From NCBI RefSeq assembly GCF_020564935.1, contig NZ_JAJCXB010000052.1, forward strand, positions 1 to 55,125: 55,125 nt of DNA. The letters run 5' to 3'. Position 1 is the stretch's first letter. Each line of letters starts with the position of its first letter. The position numbers and the translations under genes were made by a program. Source of the stretch: Streptomyces pinistramenti. GTDB lineage: Bacteria; Actinomycetota; Actinomycetes; Streptomycetales; Streptomycetaceae. Below the pieces are notes generated by a model. The model saw nothing but the letters and a program-made list of their open reading frames with translations. It made no database searches and was not told where the DNA came from. Below are positions 51,426 to 55,125 of the stretch, piece by piece.

Positions 51426-52022
51426 GTGACCGCGGCAGAACCGGAGCCCGTCTCGGGCGATGCCGGACACCTTACCTACCTGCAGCCCGGACAGCGGCTC
51501 ACCCCGGCGGCGGCGACAGCGGACGAACTGCTGGAACTCGACGTGCCCGACCTCGACATGGAGTTCCGCCGCGGCCGGGTCGGGGAGAAGGGCGGCGACA
51601 ACGCGTACGTGCACTGGGAGACCCCCACCGCCCGCCTGCTGCCGCGCCTGCTCCAGGGCCGTATGACCGGTCCGGTGTTCCTCGCCGACCGCCGGGCCCC
51701 CGCCTCTGGCAAGCGCGCCCCCGCTATCGCCGACATCGACCCCGCCACGGGCCGGGGCCGGCTGTCCTATCCCCGGGCGGAGTACCTGTTCAAGGCCGCG
51801 TCCAAGCTGCACGACCCGCACGGCAGGGGCTACACGCTGCACCAACTGCGGCACTCCGGGCTCAAACACCTCGCGGAGAAGGGCCGTTCCGCCCCCGAGC
51901 TGCAGGCCAAGTCCCGGCACAAGCACCTGGGGACGCTGGGCCACTACGTCAAACTCGGCGAGGAGACTTCTGCCCGCGTCACCGCCGAGAATGACGAGCA
52001 CAACCGCCGCCGTCGGCGCTGA
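51426..52022 (+). pseudogene. Integrase C-terminal fragment
   Basis: This 198-codon frame covers only the end of a tyrosine recombinase: YTLHQLRHSGLKHLAEKG (box II) and SRHKHLGTLGHYVKLGEE with the Tyr. The box I Arg and the N-terminal domains are missing. Upstream residues (AYVHWETPTARLLPRLLQGR) match the catalytic domain start. It is unlike the two other integrases here and marks an older insertion. I call it a remnant. Confidence 0.75.
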
Positions 52023-52111
52023 CATCCGCCCGGCCGCGCCCGCCACGAGATCAAGGGAGCCCCATAGAATTCCGGCCGATTGAGCGCGTCCCGCAGGCGT
52101 TCCAGCAGTCG

Positions 52112-53050
52112 GTGAGCACCGAGGAGATCGGGAAGGTCTGCCGACGGGCCTTCGGGGGCGCCGCCGCACCGGTGTCCGCCGTCGAGCTGGGCACGGGGAT
52201 GTACAACAACGTGTACCGCGTGAACCTGGCCGGGCGGGACCGGCCGGTGATCCTGCGGGTCGCGCCGGAAGAGGGCCGCCAGTTCCACAGTGAGCGCCAC
52301 CTGATGCGCAACGAGTACGGCAGCGTGCCATGGCTGGCGGTGATCGCGCCGCTGATGCCGCAGGTCCTCGCCGCGGACTGGTCACACAAGGTGATCGGCC
52401 GGGACTGGATGCTCCAGACCCACCTGGACGGCGTCCCGGCTCCGGAGCACCTGGGGACGTATCCGCGCACGGCGTGGCCGGCGTTCTTCCGGCAGATGGG
52501 CACCATCGCCCGCTCCGTGCACGACGTGCGGGGACCGCACTTCGGGCCCGTCGGCAGCCCGGGGTACGGGACGTGGAGCGAGGCGGTGATCACGTCGCTG
52601 GAGGAGATCGCCGCCGACCTTGACGGTGCCGGCCTGGACGCGGCCGACGTACGGAAGGTCGCCGCGGTGGCCGCGCACGAGCGGGCCGTGCTCGACGAGG
52701 TCACCGAACCGAGGCTGCTGACCGGGGACCTGTGGACGGTCAACGTGATGCTCGACGCCGAGGCTGCGGAGCCAACGATCACCGGGGTGCTCGACATGGA
52801 CCGCACCTGGTGGGGCGACCCAGCCGCGGACTGGACGATCCGCATGGCACTGGCGAAGCAGGACGAGCGCGTGGCGTTCTGGGAGGCGTACGGGGAGCGG
52901 GACGACTCTCCCGCCGCAGTATGGCGTTCACTGGTCTACGAGATCCGGCACCTCGGCGCCGTCCGTCTGGAGCGCCACCGGCTGGGCAACGCCGCCGGGG
53001 TGAAGAACACCTACGACGCCGTGGCCGCCGTTCTGGCCGACTTGGGCTGA
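52112..53050 (+). CDS. APH-fold phosphotransferase (aminoglycoside kinase family)
   Basis: A 312-residue kinase-fold protein: GTGMYNNVYRVNLAGRDRPV (nucleotide loop), VILRVAPEE (Lys replaced by Arg at the usual position), LTGDLWTVNVML (HGDxxxxN-like, with Thr in place of His) and ITGVLDMDRTWWGDPAAD (DxD). It could phosphorylate a small hydroxyl compound; drug resistance cannot be concluded. A GGGAG ribosome site precedes an in-frame ATA at 52064, not the GTG used here, so the true start may be that ATA. It is followed, convergently, by a methyltransferase. Confidence 0.8.
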   Translation: MSTEEIGKVCRRAFGGAAAPVSAVELGTGMYNNVYRVNLAGRDRPVILRVAPEEGRQFHSERHLMRNEYGSVPWLAVIAPLMPQVLAADWSHKVIGRDWMLQTHLDGVPAPEHLGTYPRTAWPAFFRQMGTIARSVHDVRGPHFGPVGSPGYGTWSEAVITSLEEIAADLDGAGLDAADVRKVAAVAAHERAVLDEVTEPRLLTGDLWTVNVMLDAEAAEPTITGVLDMDRTWWGDPAADWTIRMALAKQDERVAFWEAYGERDDSPAAVWRSLVYEIRHLGAVRLERHRLGNAAGVKNTYDAVAAVLADLG

Positions 53051-53089
53051 CGTTCCCACACCACTTGTGCGCCGGGTCGGTTGGAGGGC

Positions 53090-53896
53090 TCAGGCGGATA
53101 CGGCGGTGACGGCGACTCTGCGCAGGAGGTGGGCGGTGGGCAGGCGTCGGCGGGCTTCGCTTTGCAGTCCGGCGAGCGCGGTGTCCGGGCCCGGTTCGCC
53201 GAGCTGGAGCGCGACGCGGTAGATGTTCTGGTAGGTGTCGGTCCAGGCCGGACGGGCGTGGCAGTGCACGGCGGTGAACCCGGCAGCGTGCAGGACCGCG
53301 GGCCAGTCGCTGTGGCGGTGCCGTTCGGGGAGTCGTGGGTCGCCGGGGCTGAGCGGGTGCCAGCCGGTGACGACGAGACGTCCGCCTGGGCGGAGAATCC
53401 GGCGGGCTTCCTGGGCTGCTGCTGCGCGGTTGTCGGCGTACTGGAGAGCGTCGATAGAGACGGCCGCCGATACGCTCGCGTGGGAAAGCCCGGTGGTGGT
53501 CAGGTCGTTCACCACGAAGTGCGCCGTGCCTTTCATCGCGTAGGTGGCGGCCCGTTGCCGGGCTTGGGCCACCGCGACCGGCGCGAAGTCGATACCGACC
53601 AGGTCGGCGTGCGCCGCACGGGCCAGCCACAGACCGGGGCCGCCGCGCCCGCATCCGAGATCGGCCAGCACCTGGCCCTCCTCCAGGGCCAGTTCGGCGG
53701 CGATATGGTGCAGCAGATCGACGCAGAGGAAGGAGAACGGTTCGGCCTCCGGCGGCAGCGCCGGATCGACGATCCGGGTCACCCGGCTGAAGCCTCCGGA
53801 GCGGGCTTCGTCGTGGAACAGCGCGTCGAACTCGCCCGGCAGGATCGCCGAAGGGTCCTCTCGCCCGATGTGCGGGGTGCCCGGCTCACGGTGCAC
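53090..53896 (-). CDS. SAM-dependent methyltransferase
   Basis: A 268-residue class I methyltransferase: VLADLGCGRGGPGLWLARAA (SAM motif I), VGIDFAPVAVAQARQRA, AAVSIDALQYADNR and RILRPGGRLVVTGWHPLSP. Small-molecule O- or N-methylation is likely. The GTG overlaps the end of the ATP-grasp remnant, with GGGAGG about 9 bp upstream. The two genes probably formed one operon before the ATP-grasp gene was truncated. Confidence 0.85.
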   Translation of the reverse strand: MHREPGTPHIGREDPSAILPGEFDALFHDEARSGGFSRVTRIVDPALPPEAEPFSFLCVDLLHHIAAELALEEGQVLADLGCGRGGPGLWLARAAHADLVGIDFAPVAVAQARQRAATYAMKGTAHFVVNDLTTTGLSHASVSAAVSIDALQYADNRAAAAQEARRILRPGGRLVVTGWHPLSPGDPRLPERHRHSDWPAVLHAAGFTAVHCHARPAWTDTYQNIYRVALQLGEPGPDTALAGLQSEARRRLPTAHLLRRVAVTAVSA

Positions 53897-54638
53897 GGGT
53901 TGCCTCCCTTTCCGGGCCCGGCCCGGGGACAGCGGGTGATCCCGCGCGGTGCGGCGCGCGGTCGGAGTCGACCACGACGGTGATCCGGGCGAGTGTCTGC
54001 TCGGCTTGGCGCTCGACGGCGGCGGGATCAGGGCCGGTGACGATGAAGTGGCCGAGGCGCCCGCGGTTGGCCTGTGCCGGTCCTACGGTCTGGCCGACGG
54101 CCGTGCGCAGGTGGACGGCGGGCACCCCGGGGCCCTCCTTGGGCAGGCCGGTCACCGCGGCCAGGCGGCCGGTGCGCGGGCTGGTCAGGAACCGTACGCT
54201 CGCGTACGCGTAGCGGGCCGGGGTGAGGTGCGCGGGGCGGCCGAGGGCGGTGTCCAGGAGGGCCGTCCACGGGTCGATTCCCAGCGCGTGCCGCAGGAGG
54301 ACGCCGATGTGTCCGGCACCGAGGCGGGCACCAATCTCGATGACCGCGCACCGCCCGTCTCCGCCGACGATGACCTCGGTGTGCGAGGCGCCGTTGCGGA
54401 TGCCCACCGCGGCGATCGCCCGCTCCACCTCATGGTGCACGGCCCGCTCGGTGCCCGGGGGCAGGGCTGCGGGCAGGCTGTGACCGACTTCGACCCGGTG
54501 GGCGCCCGGGGTGACGGTCTTCCGGGTGGTGCACAGATGCGTGGTCGTCCCGTGCTGCGTGATCGATTCGACGCTGTACTCGGTGCCCTCGACGTAGTCC
54601 TGGACCAGGACACGCGGGTCGGGCGGCAGGCCGTACAT
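53886..54638 (-). pseudogene. ATP-grasp ligase missing its N-terminal half
   Basis: The 250-codon remnant begins at an ATG (MYGLPPDPRVLVQDYVEGTE) and covers the later part of an ATP-grasp domain: YSVESITQHG, SHTEVIVGGDGRCAVIEIGA and RLGAGHIGVLLRHALG, with the metal-binding acidic residues of the second half. The N-terminal pre-grasp part is absent. The frame continues left-to-right into the CRISPR repeats, which are not coding. It is therefore a truncated gene, broken at the array's end. Family was probably carboxylate-amine ligase. Confidence 0.78.
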
Positions 54639-55125
54639 GCCGCGTGGGGAGCGGGCGACCCGATCGAAAACCCTGGTCGGCCGGATGGGCTCATCCCCGC
54701 AGGCGCGGGGAGCGGCCTGGTTGGGGCTGGCGAGTGCACACCCCGTTCGGCTCATCCCCGCAGGCGCGGGGAGCGGGTTCGCCTCCAATGCCCAACGGCA
54801 CGCGCGGCGGGCTCATCCCCGCAGGCACGGGGAGCGGGTCCATATTCAATTGCCCCTTTCGTGAGGGTTGGGCTCATCCCCGCAGGCACGGGGAGCGGGC
54901 CGGTGCATTCCTCCGGGACGCGCCCGACTGGGGCTCATCCCCGCAGGCACGGGGAGCGGCAGAACGCGACCGCGGTCACCGCCTTCTCGTCGGGCTCATC
55001 CCCGCAGGCACGGGGAGCGGTCCGGCCATCCGGTGATCCGGGCGGTTGCCGCGGGCTCATCCCCGCAGGCACGGGGAGCGGGACTGGATCCACCAGCAGG
55101 ATCCCGACCTGCTGGGCTCATCCCC
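54626..55125 (-). CRISPR. Type I-E-like CRISPR array, trailer end, runs off the window
   Basis: Repeats of 29 bp begin at 54687, 54748, 54809, 54870, 54931, 54992, 55053 and 55114 (partial), with 32-bp spacers and a 61-bp period. Repeats start GGGCTCATCCCCGC and end CGGGGAGCGG; on the minus strand they have the TCCCCG-GCGGGGAT stem of type I-E. The two leftmost repeats carry GGCGC where the others have GGCAC, and the second also differs at its first base. That puts the trailer on the left and the leader beyond the right edge. A half repeat at 54642-54654 continues the same phase. No cas gene is visible. Confidence 0.93.

Noticed and set aside
52112..53050. Antibiotic-resistance call for the APH-fold gene
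   Set aside because: The fold is shared with many small-molecule kinases, and key residues deviate (Arg for the nucleotide Lys, Thr for the catalytic-loop His).
54626..54788. N-terminal extension of the ATP-grasp frame through the CRISPR repeats
   Set aside because: The 61-bp periodicity shows these bases belong to the array, so the apparent protein sequence is accidental.

Overview
This window is high-GC actinobacterial DNA and almost certainly comes from a Streptomyces or a close relative. The evidence is the codon usage, the frequent GTG/TTG starts, the GTGA/ATGA overlaps, a DUF5999-type small protein, WhiJ-like regulator/ATPase neighbours and a SsbB/dynamin-like gene group. No species can be named from the sequence alone.

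Positions 1-16064 look like core chromosome: the end of an FtsX-type ABC exporter operon (1-4919), a hypothetical gene and a thioesterase coupled to ettA (4960-7783), a sortase-anchored surface protein with an apparent internal thioester domain (8336-9730), a SsbB-type single-strand DNA-binding protein (10108-10773), and two overlapping dynamin-like GTPase genes (11099-15762) resembling the Streptomyces DynA/DynB pair.

A tRNA-Arg(TCT) gene at 16065-16137 is the attachment site of an integrated element. The last 49 bases of the tRNA plus one flanking base recur exactly at 47440-47489 and delimit a 31.4 kb insertion. The insertion carries an integrase and excisionase beside attL and a mobilisation module (50-aa ORF, MobC-like protein, relaxase). 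It also carries a sugar-nucleotide/SUMF1/ubiquitin-like gene group with divergent regulators, and a block of probable anti-phage or conflict genes. A second related integrase/excisionase pair follows the right repeat, so two related elements appear to be integrated in tandem. The far end of the second is not visible.

The conflict block is the most interesting part. It has (a) a 1522-aa SF1 helicase with a C-terminal Vsr/DUF559-like nuclease, translationally coupled to a HEPN/Abi-like protein; (b) an EACC1-like small protein coupled to a 1254-aa caspase-SF1 helicase fusion that ends in what looks like a decayed copy of the same nuclease fold; and (c) two paralogues of an unrecognised family, both starting with TTG, placed after (a) and at the right end. 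Proteases and nucleases tied to nucleic-acid helicases suggest abortive-infection logic; this is inference.

After the second integrase lie scattered accessory genes: a small HTH protein without a standard start, a HemC paralogue, an integrase fragment, an APH-fold phosphotransferase, a methyltransferase and an ATP-grasp gene missing its N-terminal half. The ATP-grasp remnant abuts the trailer end of a type I-E-like CRISPR array that runs off the window. The junction keeps half a repeat in exact 61-bp phase. No cas genes are visible.
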